From contig NC_030383.2 in NCBI RefSeq assembly GCF_001625215.2, positions 8,134,779 to 8,198,778 of the forward strand: a DNA stretch of 64,000 nucleotides, written 5' to 3'. The notes under the pieces were generated by a model. It was not told where the DNA came from, searched no databases, and was given only the letters and a program-made list of their open reading frames with translations. Positions 35,966 to 47,344 of this stretch are shown piece after piece; the stretch's first letter is position 1; each line of letters opens with the position of its first letter. The position numbers and the translations under genes are program-made. Source of the stretch: Daucus carota subsp. sativus. Its lineage: Eukaryota; Streptophyta; Magnoliopsida; Apiales; Apiaceae.

Positions 35966-36669
35966 AACAGAGAAACAAAGGGTGCTGCATGATAGTTTTT
36001 AGTTCTTTTTTTTTTTAATTTTTAACGTATATTATAAGTGACTTAAATGAAAGTTTTTTGAGTTTGATAACCTGATTGGAAGTTTGTAGTCAGTTGAGTG
36101 ACTAAAATGCTGCATCTGACGTACATGCCACGGAGTGTAACGGCCAGTGACCTAAATGAAAATTTTTAAGAATATAATGATGTGACTGAAAGTTTTTTGA
36201 TGACCCACTTGCAAGTCTCCGATCAGTTGAGTGATCAAAACGCCATTAAACCCATTCTTTTTTTACCTGGTATTTGCATGGCTAAAAATTCTGAGAAACA
36301 ATGCAGCTTGTGACTTGTGAGGGTAAAATTAAGCAGAACACTGCATTGCATGCCCCGGCTCCACTCCATTGCATTATGGGAGTGGGAACTGTCCTGGATT
36401 ATAAACAGAGCAGAGCCTTGGCCTGTAAAATTAAGTAAATCCAAGAATGTGTAGTATTCAGAAACTTTGTACATTGTCTCTCCCATCGCTGTCTGAAACA
36501 GAGCTCGCATTTCCCATACCCACTGATTGTGACTCTCGGTTGCCTTCTAGCTCAAGTACAAATACTACAAGTTTCCAGCTTAACATTATACCAATAACTT
36601 CACACACTCAATATGTTCTGCACCACATACTCCTGAACAACAAGAAACACAAAATAAGCAGCTGATCTT
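35966..36669 (+). promoter_or_regulatory. Upstream region and leader block of MSL-D
   Basis: About 36000-36240 is repeat-like (GAAAGTTTTTTGA words). At about 36483-36540 the leader block shared with MSL-B and -C appears (GCTGTCTGAAACAGAGCTCG, then CCCACTGATTGTGACTCTCG), about 130 bases before the start. Confidence 0.6.
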
Positions 36670-39388
36670 ATGGCAGCACCCCCGAGTATGTCTTCTTCTC
36701 ATCATACTCAGTCCTTTGATAATTACACTGTCATCAACATCAATAATGAGACTGAATTTCATCCTAACAATGTGTGGCGCGACTCTAGCTTTGATTTTAG
36801 TAATGATGTCAAGAGTGTTGATTCTGAGACAAATGCTGCTCAGCGTGCATCATTGTCTGAGGTTCCTGAGAGTCCTGATCTTTATGGTCAGATTTCACCT
36901 AAGGCTGAGAAGTTTTCGTTTAGTGAGAGCCTGCAGCAGAGGCGTGGAAGAAATGGAGGATCTGGTGGCAGCTCCAACAGGTCGGTTCCTAGAGAATCTG
37001 AACTCATGAGAATGAAGACCAAGTCTAGGCTGATTGATCCACCGGAGCACTTTGAAGATTTTAGGAGAAGCATGAAGTCTGGTGGATGTATAGAGGAAGA
37101 AAGTGAGTATCATGATGATGATCCTTATGTGGAGGAAGATTTTCCTGAAGAGTTTAAAATGATCAAGTTTAGTAAGTGGGCTGTCATACAAGTTTTTTGC
37201 ATGATTGTTATTATTGCTGCTTTGGTTTGTAGCCTTTTTGTGAAGTTTTCTGACAAGAACAAATTGCTTGGAGTTGAATTGTGGAGATGGGGTTTACTGC
37301 TTTTGGCTTTGTTGTGTGGGAGATTGGTTGCGGGTTGGGGGATTCGGGTGGTTGTATTTTTTATTGAGCTCAACTGTATGTTGAGAAAACGTGTTCTTTA
37401 TTTTGTTTACGGGTTAAGGAGTGCTGTTAAGAATTGTCTCTGGTTGGCCTTGATTTTGGTTGCTTGGAGATTCACTTTGTATGAGAAAGTTGAGAGTTTG
37501 GCTCATGGTAAGGTCTTGGTTTGTGTGACTAAAACTTGGGTTTGCTTATTGGTGGGGACTTTGATATGGTTTCTGAAGACTCTGATTGTTAAGGTGCTTG
37601 CTTCTTCGTTTCATGTCAGTACGTTTTTCAATCGTATTCAGGATGCTTTGTTTGATCAATATGTGATCGAGACCCTCTCAGGGCCACCCTTAATGGATAT
37701 TCATATAGAGATGGAAGAAGAGCAAATCATGGCTGAGGTTCGGCAGCTGCAGAATGCTGGAGCTACTGTCCCTCCTGAGTTCAGGAGAACTATTTCTTCA
37801 AGCAGCGAAAAACTGGATAGGAGTACTAAAAGCCGGAAAAGATTTCCAACCTTCAAAAGCTCTAGATTTTCAACAGTGGCAACTAAGAAGGAAAATGAGG
37901 GGATTACTATTGATCACTTGCACAGGTTGAATCAAAAGAATATATCAGCGTGGAACATGAAGAAATTGATGAATATCGTCCGTAAAGGAACTCTTTCAAC
38001 TCTAGATGAGCAAACAAGGGACTGCATTGGTGAGCATAAGGGTGCAGTGCAGATCACGAGTGAAAATCAAGCCAAACTAGCAGCCAAGAAGATTTTCTGC
38101 AATGTGGCTAAGCCAGGCTCAAAGTAAGTTCTATTCCCTTTGTCTGTCTGATAGTATAAGCCAAATTTCTATGGTTTGTTCACTTAAATAACAGATCTTT
38201 CCTACCAGACACATATTCCAGGACGATTTGATGCAGTTCATGAGAGACGACGAAGCATTGAAGACCATAAGTCTATTTGAAGGGGCCAGTGGATGGAGAG
38301 GAATTAGCAGGAGAGAACTGAAGAATTGGATGGTAAATATTTCTATTCATATCCACTAAAAAAAATGATATTATAATTTTGATACTGAACTTGTATGGTG
38401 CTCTGCTGCAAATTCTGTACAGGTGAATACGTTCAGAGAGCGAAGAGCCCTGGTCTTGTCCCTGAATGATACTAAAAAAGCTATAAACAAACTTCATCAA
38501 ATGCTCAACATATTTGTAGGCCTAATCATAGCGGGTCTCTGGCTTCTCATACTCAAAGTCGCGAGTACTCATTTCTTTGTGCTTCTGAGCTCCCAGTTAC
38601 TTTTAGTTGTCTTTGTGTTCGGAAACACGTGCAAGACCATGTTTGAAGGGATCATTTTCTTGTTCGTGATGCACCCTTTTGATATCGGTGATCGTTGCGA
38701 GGTTGACGAAGTTCAGGTATCGCGGTAGAATTGTTTGCAGCAAATTGTGTTCGTTTGTATATGCTTCAGACTGTATCTCAGTTGCCTAATTTTTTTTTTC
38801 TTTTCGTTTGGTTTCAGTTGGTAGTGGAGGAGATGAATATATTGACGACGACGTTTCTGAGATACGATAACCAGAAGATCTGTTATCCGAACAGCGTGTT
38901 ATCAAACAAGCCCATCAGTAATTACTATCGGAGTCCAGATATGGGAGATGCCATTGATTTCTGCATTCACATTTCAACTCCTGTAGAAAAGATTGCTTTG
39001 ATGAAGGAAAAGATCACAAGGTATATTGTCTTAAACTAACTGATGTGTTTATAATAGTTGATGTCTAACTACAATTTCTTTGTTTTGAATCAACTGCAGC
39101 TACATCGAGAAGATGAGTGATTACTGGTATCCAGCTCCAATGATCGTTCTGCGAGACATTGAGGATATGAACAGGCTAAAGATATCGATATGGCTTTCAC
39201 ACCGGATTAACTTTCAGGACATGGGCGAAAGGTGGGTGAGGAGAGCGCTCCTTGTTGAAGAGATGATCAAAATATTTAAAGAGCTTGAAATCGAATATCG
39301 TATGCTGCCTATGGACGTGAATGTCCAGAACTTGCCAGCTATGGCCTCAAACAGACTTCCTTCAAACTGGACATCTTGCGCTAATTGA
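36670..39388 (+). CDS. MSL10: MSL-D: MSL10-like mechanosensitive channel, 787 aa
   Basis: Exons 36670-38123, 38209-38332, 38423-38716, 38818-39020, 39100-39388. This is the longest copy because of its N-terminus (484 codons in exon 1), which contains QRASLSEVPESPDLYGQISP and RMKTKSRLIDPPE. Membrane segments: KWAVIQVFCMIVIIAALVC, ELWRWGLLLLALLCGRLVA, NCLWLALILVAWRF, WVCLLVGTLIWFLKTL in exon 1 and the last two in exon 3. The MscS signature FVMHPFDIGDRCEVDEVQ is intact. It stands 11 kb from MSL-C, beyond the transposon-filled gap. Its compact introns and lack of decay suggest a functional gene. Confidence 0.93.
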
Positions 39389-39990
39389 TAAATTTACCTA
39401 AAGATCGCAGCCGACTCAGTAAATAGTTGCCATTATAGTGAAGTTTTTTGGCTCTACTCCAAGAATCCGTCGTCGTGCCACATCCTCTCGGGTATCTTGT
39501 ATGCTTGTATAGCTTTTTGGCTGAATAAGTTGTGTAATCTTGTTGAGTTTTTTCAGTAGTAATCTTGTTGTGTTGGATTTAGTTTCTGTTTGGAAAAGAA
39601 ACATAACTCTTGCAGCATAAAATTATAATATCTGGTTACCAGTATGGCCTTGGGAGAAGATAATAAAAGTTATAAGAATGTTAGTCAGAAAACTTACCGT
39701 CCTACAGGATTTTATACAACCCTAAGCAATGGAATATATTCCCAAGTTTCATCTAGTTATTCAAAAAATATTTGTACAGGATAGATGTTCGCCAAACTTA
39801 CCTGCAAGGCACCAATAGCTGAATCAGCAACCATCCCTGCAAAGCTGAATCGACTTTGATGCTATCTGCAGGCCAGCGTACAGTACTCAGGTGACTTTTT
39901 CTTGATGACCAATTTGTTCTCTTTGGCTTCTTACCAGTGGATACATATTGTCTTTTTATATCATGAATCTCATTTCGGATAAGCTGCCGA
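39389..39990. other. Convergent 3' region between MSL-D and the RopGEF gene
   Basis: Holds the 3' untranslated regions of MSL-D (plus) and of the RopGEF (minus). No separate gene seen. Confidence 0.5.
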
Positions 39991-42900
39991 TCAAGATGAG
40001 CAAGAAGTATGCTGAATTGAGAACAGGCTTGGTGAGATATGCTTCTGTGTGGGAAGGGAAGAAGCAGAGTCACTCTCGCCAAGCATAGGTGAAGACTCCG
40101 CTGCTGCACGTTGCCTTGTAGTTTCATCAACATATTGGAGATCATCAATTCTTGTCATTAAATTGAAGGCTAGGCTTTCAATAACCCTGGAGTAGCTCTC
40201 CAGGATGGACTGTCCAACATCCTACAAATAATGAACATAAACTTCTTCTAAGTTCACCGAGTGAACACGGTAGATCAATAAGAAACTTTTTACAAGTGTC
40301 AGCTTTTTCCTACTAAAGCATACATGTCTCAAGAGTTTAGCAACACATTTACGTCTTAAACATATTGGATTTAGATATTCCCAAACAAGATTATGTAGAA
40401 ATATCCACGGATTTTGATATGTAGAAAGAAAATTAAACTTCAGAGAAAGAACCCTATGTCAAATGGATTCATCCTTGCTAAAACCTTTTAAAATTTGAGA
40501 TCTATAGTAATTACTGTGACCATGAGTGACATGAGAGGATTTTTACCCCCCTCAAACTTTGGCATATAATTGAATGCAACAATGAAAGAAAACATACGAT
40601 GTGGAACAAATTAAATCATGAAAAACCACAGGAACACTCTCACTACAACCAGAATGACGGTTATAAATAGAAGATAGTATAAACCCCTATATATTGTTAA
40701 GATTAACTTGTACAATACTGAACTACAAACAGCTCAAAGATAGAACAGATAATAGTGTGTACTGAACTACAAACAGCTCAAAGATAGAACAGATAATAGT
40801 GTGTGCTCTTATCCCCTGAGCCCTCACTAAAAAAGGCCGAGTTATTTGCTACATGGATTCATAGAAGGGAAGCATATTAGTCAGTACTAAGAACTAGAAT
40901 AAGGAAGATCATCAAGGAAATCACCTTGTTATACTGAATTTTCTGTATGTCCAACGCTGTCTGTGGAAGGCCAGGAAACTGTAACTTCAGATTTCGCAGA
41001 AGGGTCTCAGCTCTTTGATGTAAGAATTTATTCTTTTTTTTGTCACTAACCAGACCCTTAACCTTTCCGCCCCATGACCTTCCAGATTTTGCACGACTTA
41101 ATTGCCTCTTGAAATATTTGTGCCTCCAGATGTGCACAGAAGCCTCAATCCTATTTGCTATCTCCAGAATTGTGTATTCTGATGACATTTCTAAGTATTC
41201 AAGAAGGCAATCTGGAGAGAACTGATCATCTGTTAAGTAGTGGTAGATAGTTTCACCTAAACAAGCCTTTGCACTCTGAAATAACGTCATTTAATTATGT
41301 CAGTAGTATACAAGAGACACCATGAAATTTAAATTGTGTTATGGAGGACATTAAGGTATTAAGTGTACTTAAGAAAATTAATCGTCCTCATTTATAGTCT
41401 ATAGAGGACTCAGCAAGTAACAGACCAATGTTTTGATTGAAAAACCATGTCATATTTGAATCGACAACACCATCCATATTTGTCAAAATCTCTAAAGAAC
41501 AGTGTCATAACTAGAAGGGCACATATTGGAATCATTAATGTCATATATGTAGTAACACTATCATGTAGCAGTTAGCATATGCAGGCACATCTAAGCAGTT
41601 GTAAAACATACAACTTGCACTAAAAATTTAACTTCTAGGTATCTCTAGTAGGAAAATATCCAGGTTGAATTTAGAGATGCCTACAGAAGACTGCTAGCAT
41701 CCATACTGTAATACAGTCTCTTTTTCTAACTCTACTCCCCTGTCACATATAGGGAGAGAATATTTAGAGTCTTTGCAGAACTATAAGTAAGATTAATGCA
41801 ACAAGTCCTTGTACCTTGGGAAGGCTCTCCAAGTAAACATCTGGTATTTCCATCTCAGACAGCACACAAGTGTTGATTGCCACAGCAGCCTTGAAAATTT
41901 GAATAGTGCATTCCCTGAACTGTTGCAATCTCTTCCGCGTATTGTCAGAGAGACCTCTAGGTGGGACCTTTGGGAATGGTAACCACCATTTCTCCTCGAG
42001 CCTAACTGAACATCTCCTGGAAAATGGAGAACGAGGATGTGATTCATTCTGTTCACTGTCGTTATCAAGGATACCTCCGCGATCAACATATTGAAATTCA
42101 GTATCGCGAAAACCATCAAGAATGCTTAATAGCATCCCATCAAGTTTCTTGAGTGCAGGAAGATTGACATATAGATCCATACGGGGTCTAGTCACCATAA
42201 CCTCATAGGTCCCACCACCTGGTAATTCCTGAAACGATGGAATGAGCTCTACAATAGAATCACTTACACATAGAAGCCATTCCATCTCTCGATGCCACAT
42301 GGACTTCTTTTGTGATGCCAGTGGCTCCAACTTCCATAGCTCCCCAAACACAGTGGCTACAGAAAACAACAAACACAAACAGATGCACAGAAATTAGACC
42401 AGACAAAAATTGGTCATGAAGAACTAATCAATGTCTCTTTTCCTAAAAACAATTATAAGTATACATTTTCAAGAAACAACGTACCAGAGAGATTCGTGAT
42501 GGCGTTTGAGATGGCAAGGGCAGTACCAACTCCCTTTCCTCCCCCGGACATATCTTCTCCAAGAAGTAGCTTAGCAAACCGTTCCTTCATCAATTCTACC
42601 TCTGCAAAATGTTCCCACCGAGACTCAGACAAAATTCAAAACTTTTACTAACAAATAAAGGATCATTAATATTTAGGGACGACAATTTGTGACACAACCT
42701 AGAATCCAACCAAGCATGTAAAGACAAAATCCATATATAACAGACATGGCTCAATCAACATTAACACAATCTGAAAAAGTTTACTTGTTAAAATTTAGTC
42801 TTCAAGGCTCTATATACATCACAATTCTTCATCAAATTTCTGTGCACTGGGAAATTGACACTTTTATCAACTAATTTGCGCCACTGCCTTGATTTTTATA

Positions 42901-43272
42901 CATCATTCGACGCTGAAATTAGTTCCACGAACCGTAGAGTGAAGTCACATAAATTATTCATACTGATTTTTTTGGTAGATTTTATAAAGAAAAGAAATCA
43001 ATTCAAAAGCCACCTAAAACAAATGTGAGTAAAAATTGTAGTATAATACAGAACATACCGGATGGATCAGTGGCGTCTCGTATTTCGACGACATTAGCGT
43101 GACATTCCAAGGGCAATGTGATATCGGGAATGGAGCGAAATCTCGGGGGAGAATTGGTTAAAGAGTCAGAAAGAGTGATGGCGCTTTCAGATTCACTGAC
43201 ATCAGCGCTGAGAGTGTAGGCGTCGCTCCTGTGATCATACTCATCGACTTCAGATGAATTAGTAGTGGCCAT
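39991..43272 (-). CDS. RopGEF, PRONE-domain activator of ROP GTPases, 484 aa
   Basis: Exons (minus strand) 43272-43059, 42601-42485, 42356-41815, 41275-40925, 40221-39991, all GT-AG and in frame. RopGEFs load GTP onto plant ROP small GTPases at the plasma membrane, downstream of receptor kinases, in polar growth and hormone responses. Residues 1-71 are a variable Ser/Asp/Glu-rich tail. The PRONE domain runs from about 72 ([20 protein letters not shown]) through [25 protein letters not shown] and the KWWLP segment to about 440 ([20 protein letters not shown]). The C-terminus is only about 45 residues and Ser-rich ([13 protein letters not shown]), a region that in the family is autoinhibitory and phosphorylated. 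The subtype within the family cannot be fixed here. Confidence 0.93.
40717..40804. repeat. Perfect 44-bp tandem duplication in a RopGEF intron
   Basis: Unit beginning ACTGAACTACAAACAGCTCA at 40717-40760 is repeated exactly at 40761-40804, within intron 4. Being perfect, it is recent. Confidence 0.95.
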
Positions 43273-43710
43273 TGTAAGAGTGAGAATTTGTATGTCAAAT
43301 GTTCATGAAGATTTGGTGTTGTTACGTTATGTAAGATGAGAGAGAGAGGTGGAAAAGGGAGGTGTTGAAGATGAAGAAGATGATGAAATATTTTGTGATT
43401 GAAGAGTGGAGTGCAGTTAGTAAAGTGAGGTTAAAGCAAAAGTGTCTGTCGCTCAGCTTTGAGCTTACACTCTCCTCATTATTGGATTCATTTACCCACT
43501 TTTATGCTCCCCTCGTATTTTTCACATTTAAGAGTTAACTTGTGGTTTTCTACGAAGTATAGTCTCACGTGTTATTTTAATTTTCTCATAAATAAAAATT
43601 TAAGTTTTTAAATTTTATTTTAAAAAATAAATTATATATGAGAGCAAATAATCAGCTAAATATACATATTCATCATATAAAAATAACAACTAAGTAGACA
43701 TTGTACAGAT
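43273..43710 (-). promoter_or_regulatory. RopGEF leader and promoter region
   Basis: Upstream on the minus strand, with a CT-rich leader (complement of GAGAGAGAGG at about 43341). No clear TATA box identified. Confidence 0.4.
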
Positions 43711-44648
43711 CATGGACGAAGCTACATAGGGGCCAGAAGGGGCCATGGCCCCCCCTAGGGTTTCCAGAGTATTGTAATTTTTATTATATAATTTTGAAAA
43801 AAATTGTATTTTATCTATATATTTATATAAATATAAAAATTTGGCCCCACTCAAAAAATATTTGTTCGCTTCTAAAAAATATTTAACATTGTAAAATAAA
43901 GTTTTAATTCTTAGATTTTTCTAATTTATTGTATCAGACCAAATTTAAAAATAAAAATAAACAAAATATATGGATATATATACAAATATAGTAATTTAAA
44001 AAGAAAGATCGTAAAATGTGATATGTGATAAATATAAATGTCAATATGGTTCTTCTTTAAAAATAAGAATCTTTGGTGAAGGTCTTATCTAAAAAACTTA
44101 TACCTCACTTCACTTCATTTTCATAGAATAGTTAGTCCTCGTGCATTATAAATTTATTATTTAATATTAATATTGATCTACTCATCTTCAATTTAAATTC
44201 ATCATCCAGGTAATATTTTTACTTATTTAAATTATAACTTGTCGTCTTCTAAATAGGTATAATATTTTTTTTTAAGTACAATAAACATTTTTTTTGAAAA
44301 GGAGTATAATAAACATAATATTTAGTTTTTGAGATATTGTCAAAATACAATTTCATATAATGTGTGTTACTTGCTAATTAAAGATTACTATAACTTAGAG
44401 TTATTATGATGAGTTTCCTGACCATTTATACTTAAATATATTTAAAGAGAAATAGCTAAATATTTTTGTTGACACTATTATAAATTTGATTTCCTGATTT
44501 AAAAGACGTAAAGCTCTACTATAATTTTTTTACTAGTATTTTTATATTTATTTTATAATGAATATTTTACAGTGCTGATGAAAAATTTTAGCGTATCGAA
44601 GAAAATATTTTTTGGCCCCCTTACAGACGTTTGCTGGCTTCGTCCCTG
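43711..44648. mobile_element. Non-autonomous hAT element, 938 bp
   Basis: Ends CATGGACGAAGC and, inverted, CAGGGACGAAGC. Perfect 8-bp duplication GTACAGAT at 43703-43710 and 44649-44656. Subterminal GGGGCCA / TGGCCCC words; no transposase. Confidence 0.93.
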
Positions 44649-44656
44649 GTACAGAT

Positions 44657-45299
44657 ATTGACTAATTTGGTTAAGAATCTTGTATCTTTACGCATGTTCT
44701 AAAACATCCATTGAGATTAATCGCTCTTAGAACATGTTAACTAAATTATTATTATCTAATTATGTATTAATGTTATTGTGCTATCATATTTTTTTCTTTC
44801 TTATAGATATGTGTTCTAAAGTATTCATTGAGATTAGCAGTTCCGACAGCAATGTGTTAACTAAACTAATATTTTCCGGTTACGTCAATATTTCATCACA
44901 TCACGTGTTTTTTTCTTTCTTGCACATATATAATCAATTTATCAATCTGGATATTGAACGACTTAAAAAATTGCTAAAATTTTAATCAACAGATATCACC
45001 TCCAAGGGCGATACAAATTTGTGTTAATTTCGGCTGGAACGAAGACTGTAGCACGCATGGGCATATTGTTTCCGAGGTACTCTTATTGTACAGCACTACC
45101 CAGCCCACCACAAGCTTTATTATGCCTTTATCTCATCTTCCGTCACTCTCATAATAAGCCCTGTACCTCCGTCACTGCTTATATTTCCTCTCACGTCTTT
45201 GTCTGCTGCTACACCCACCCATGCTCTGTGTTTCCGCATCAACTATTTTCTATTTATTATCCTGCCCTTCCCGGTTTCTAGTTTGTCCCAAAAAAATTA
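44657..45299. other. Intergenic region, no gene seen
   Basis: AT-rich. A frame at 45021-45281 is not supported by any recognisable domain and runs straight into the next transposon boundary. Confidence 0.4.
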
Positions 45300-45866
45300 G
45301 GGTTTGTCTAACCTGTGCCCTCAAGGCACAGGTTTAGGACATTTATTATATCTTGTTTTCATGCACAGTGTACTAGTACCATTGTTAATGTATTAATTAT
45401 TGATTAAAAAATTCAAATGTTCACATCTATCAAGAAAATTTGATTTTTCATTTACTTTTGTATTGTATTATATTTTTATTATTTATATTATTTAATAATA
45501 TTAAAATAATAAAAAAAATCATACATTTGTTATTAAATATAGAATTGGCTGATTCAGTTAGGAGGCTGATTTTAATTAGAAAATTAATGTATATGCAGGG
45601 GGGCTTGTTATTATTTGTGGGTTGAGATCAATTAAAATTTGTTTTATACTCGAATAAAATTTAATAAAAAAAATATCTTATGATCCCCACATTTTTTGAA
45701 ATAAAATAATATTTTGTCATAAGTATAAAATGTGAAAGATAAGTTATAAATAGATATATAATTAGTATATATACACATACACTGATACTTATGCAAGTCA
45801 AAAGAACACTTAATGATGATAATTATGACTTATCCTGTGCCCCGAGGGCACAGGTTAGACATTCCG
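45300..45866. mobile_element. Mutator-type non-autonomous element, 567 bp
   Basis: Left end GGGTTTGTCTAACCTGTGCC; right end inverted CGGAATGTCTAACCTGTGCC. Each end contains a small palindrome (CCTGTGCC ... GGCACAGG). Perfect 9-bp duplication AAAAAATTA at 45291-45299 and 45867-45875. The ends resemble those of the 192-bp MITEs (GGGTTTGKCTA..TGTGCCC), suggesting one family. Confidence 0.85.
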
Positions 45867-45875
45867 AAAAAATTA

Positions 45876-47344
45876 TCGTTTGTTAATTAATTTTTCTGAT
45901 AAATATACAATTTTTTTAGAATATAAAACTTATTTATATAATTGGATAAAAGATGAATTTTAACATGGAATATAGTACAAAAATTTCTCACTCCACGATA
46001 ACTCGTCGTTCATCATCTCACTAAAATGATAATGGATATTAGAGAAATTAAAGATAATAGAACCTCTTAGAAGAATAAACTACCAGTAAAAATGATACTC
46101 CTGGCCCCTGGGTCATAAACGAACGGCCGTGTTTCAAATTTTATAATTGATATCTTCTTTTTATAAAGAATATATAATCAGCCAAATCATGTACTCGAAA
46201 GATTACTAATTCAATTTTTTAAAATTTTCAAGATAATTTTAGAGGGCTTTAAATAGGTCCGTTTTTCTTAATTTTATCGGACATCTACCTTTATACCTGC
46301 AATGATCCGACATACCATACAACATACCTTTCTCAAATGAACGATTTGTACGTAGTAGCATTTAATAAACACGACTCCATGAACTATGAAAATCAATCTG
46401 ACTTCACATTGTTTTTCTGTATTGGAAAAAAAAAAATAATAAGATTCATCCACCGCATCCTCTTCTGTAGTGTACAATAAAGTCAACCGCATTGCCTACC
46501 AAATCAGTTTCCAAGATTCAAATACATGCCATGGTAAACATTAAAATCCAGTTTGGACTGACAAGTTCAGATATCAGCTGCTGGGTAAGGTTCAGAGCTT
46601 CCATGTCTTGCCACTACCAAAGGTAACATATTTCTATGGGTTGAACTCGTGAACTAATTACCATGTTTCAGCATTAACACGTAGACACTTGATTACTCAG
46701 ACTTAAGGTCACGTCTTTCTTCTTCCAGATAACATTAGTCATAAATTAATCACCCGTAGCAAGTTCAATCACAATCACGTACACAGCTACACAACAAACA
46801 CAGTTCACAATACTATTATTTAATACATTCTCTCATTTACCTTAGTCTGGTACATAAACCTTCAAACCCCACATAACAGCAGAGAGAAACAAACAGCATA
46901 TATAGGATAAAATGTCTTTGCGTACACATTCTCCTATTCACAACAGAAAGAAACCAACAGCCTATAGGATGATATATCTTTGCAGTACACATTAACTCAA
47001 AAGGCACAAAACCTAGTATAGGATGATATATCTTTGCAGTACACATATCTTTGCAGTACACATTCACAACATATATAAGATTGATAAATGTGAAAGTTCG
47101 TAGTCTTAGCCTGCCACTAATCAACTCAAAAAGCACAAAACCTAATTTCATAGTTGCAAGAATAACAAAATCACAAAAAAGTTCTAAATGCAAACAGAAG
47201 ACAAGTACGCACGAACACGAATTAAGACGTCAATGCATGTTTGCCCGTCAAATATCAAATCAGTACAGTTCTTGATGACAGACTACAGTAGGCTGGCTTT
47301 TCAATACATCAGATATTACTTGATCACCCCCATACCTAAATTTT
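45876..47344. other. Intergenic region with a degenerate tandem repeat, 3' of CCT2
   Basis: No gene seen. At about 46899-47064 the phrase ATATCTTTGCAGTACACATT (or a close variant) occurs four times with TATAGGATGAT before it, and AACTCAAAA.GCACAAAACCT recurs at about 46994 and 47125. Confidence 0.55.

Noticed and set aside
45021..45281. 86-codon frame
   Set aside because: No domain, no splice partners, AT-rich surroundings; probably chance.
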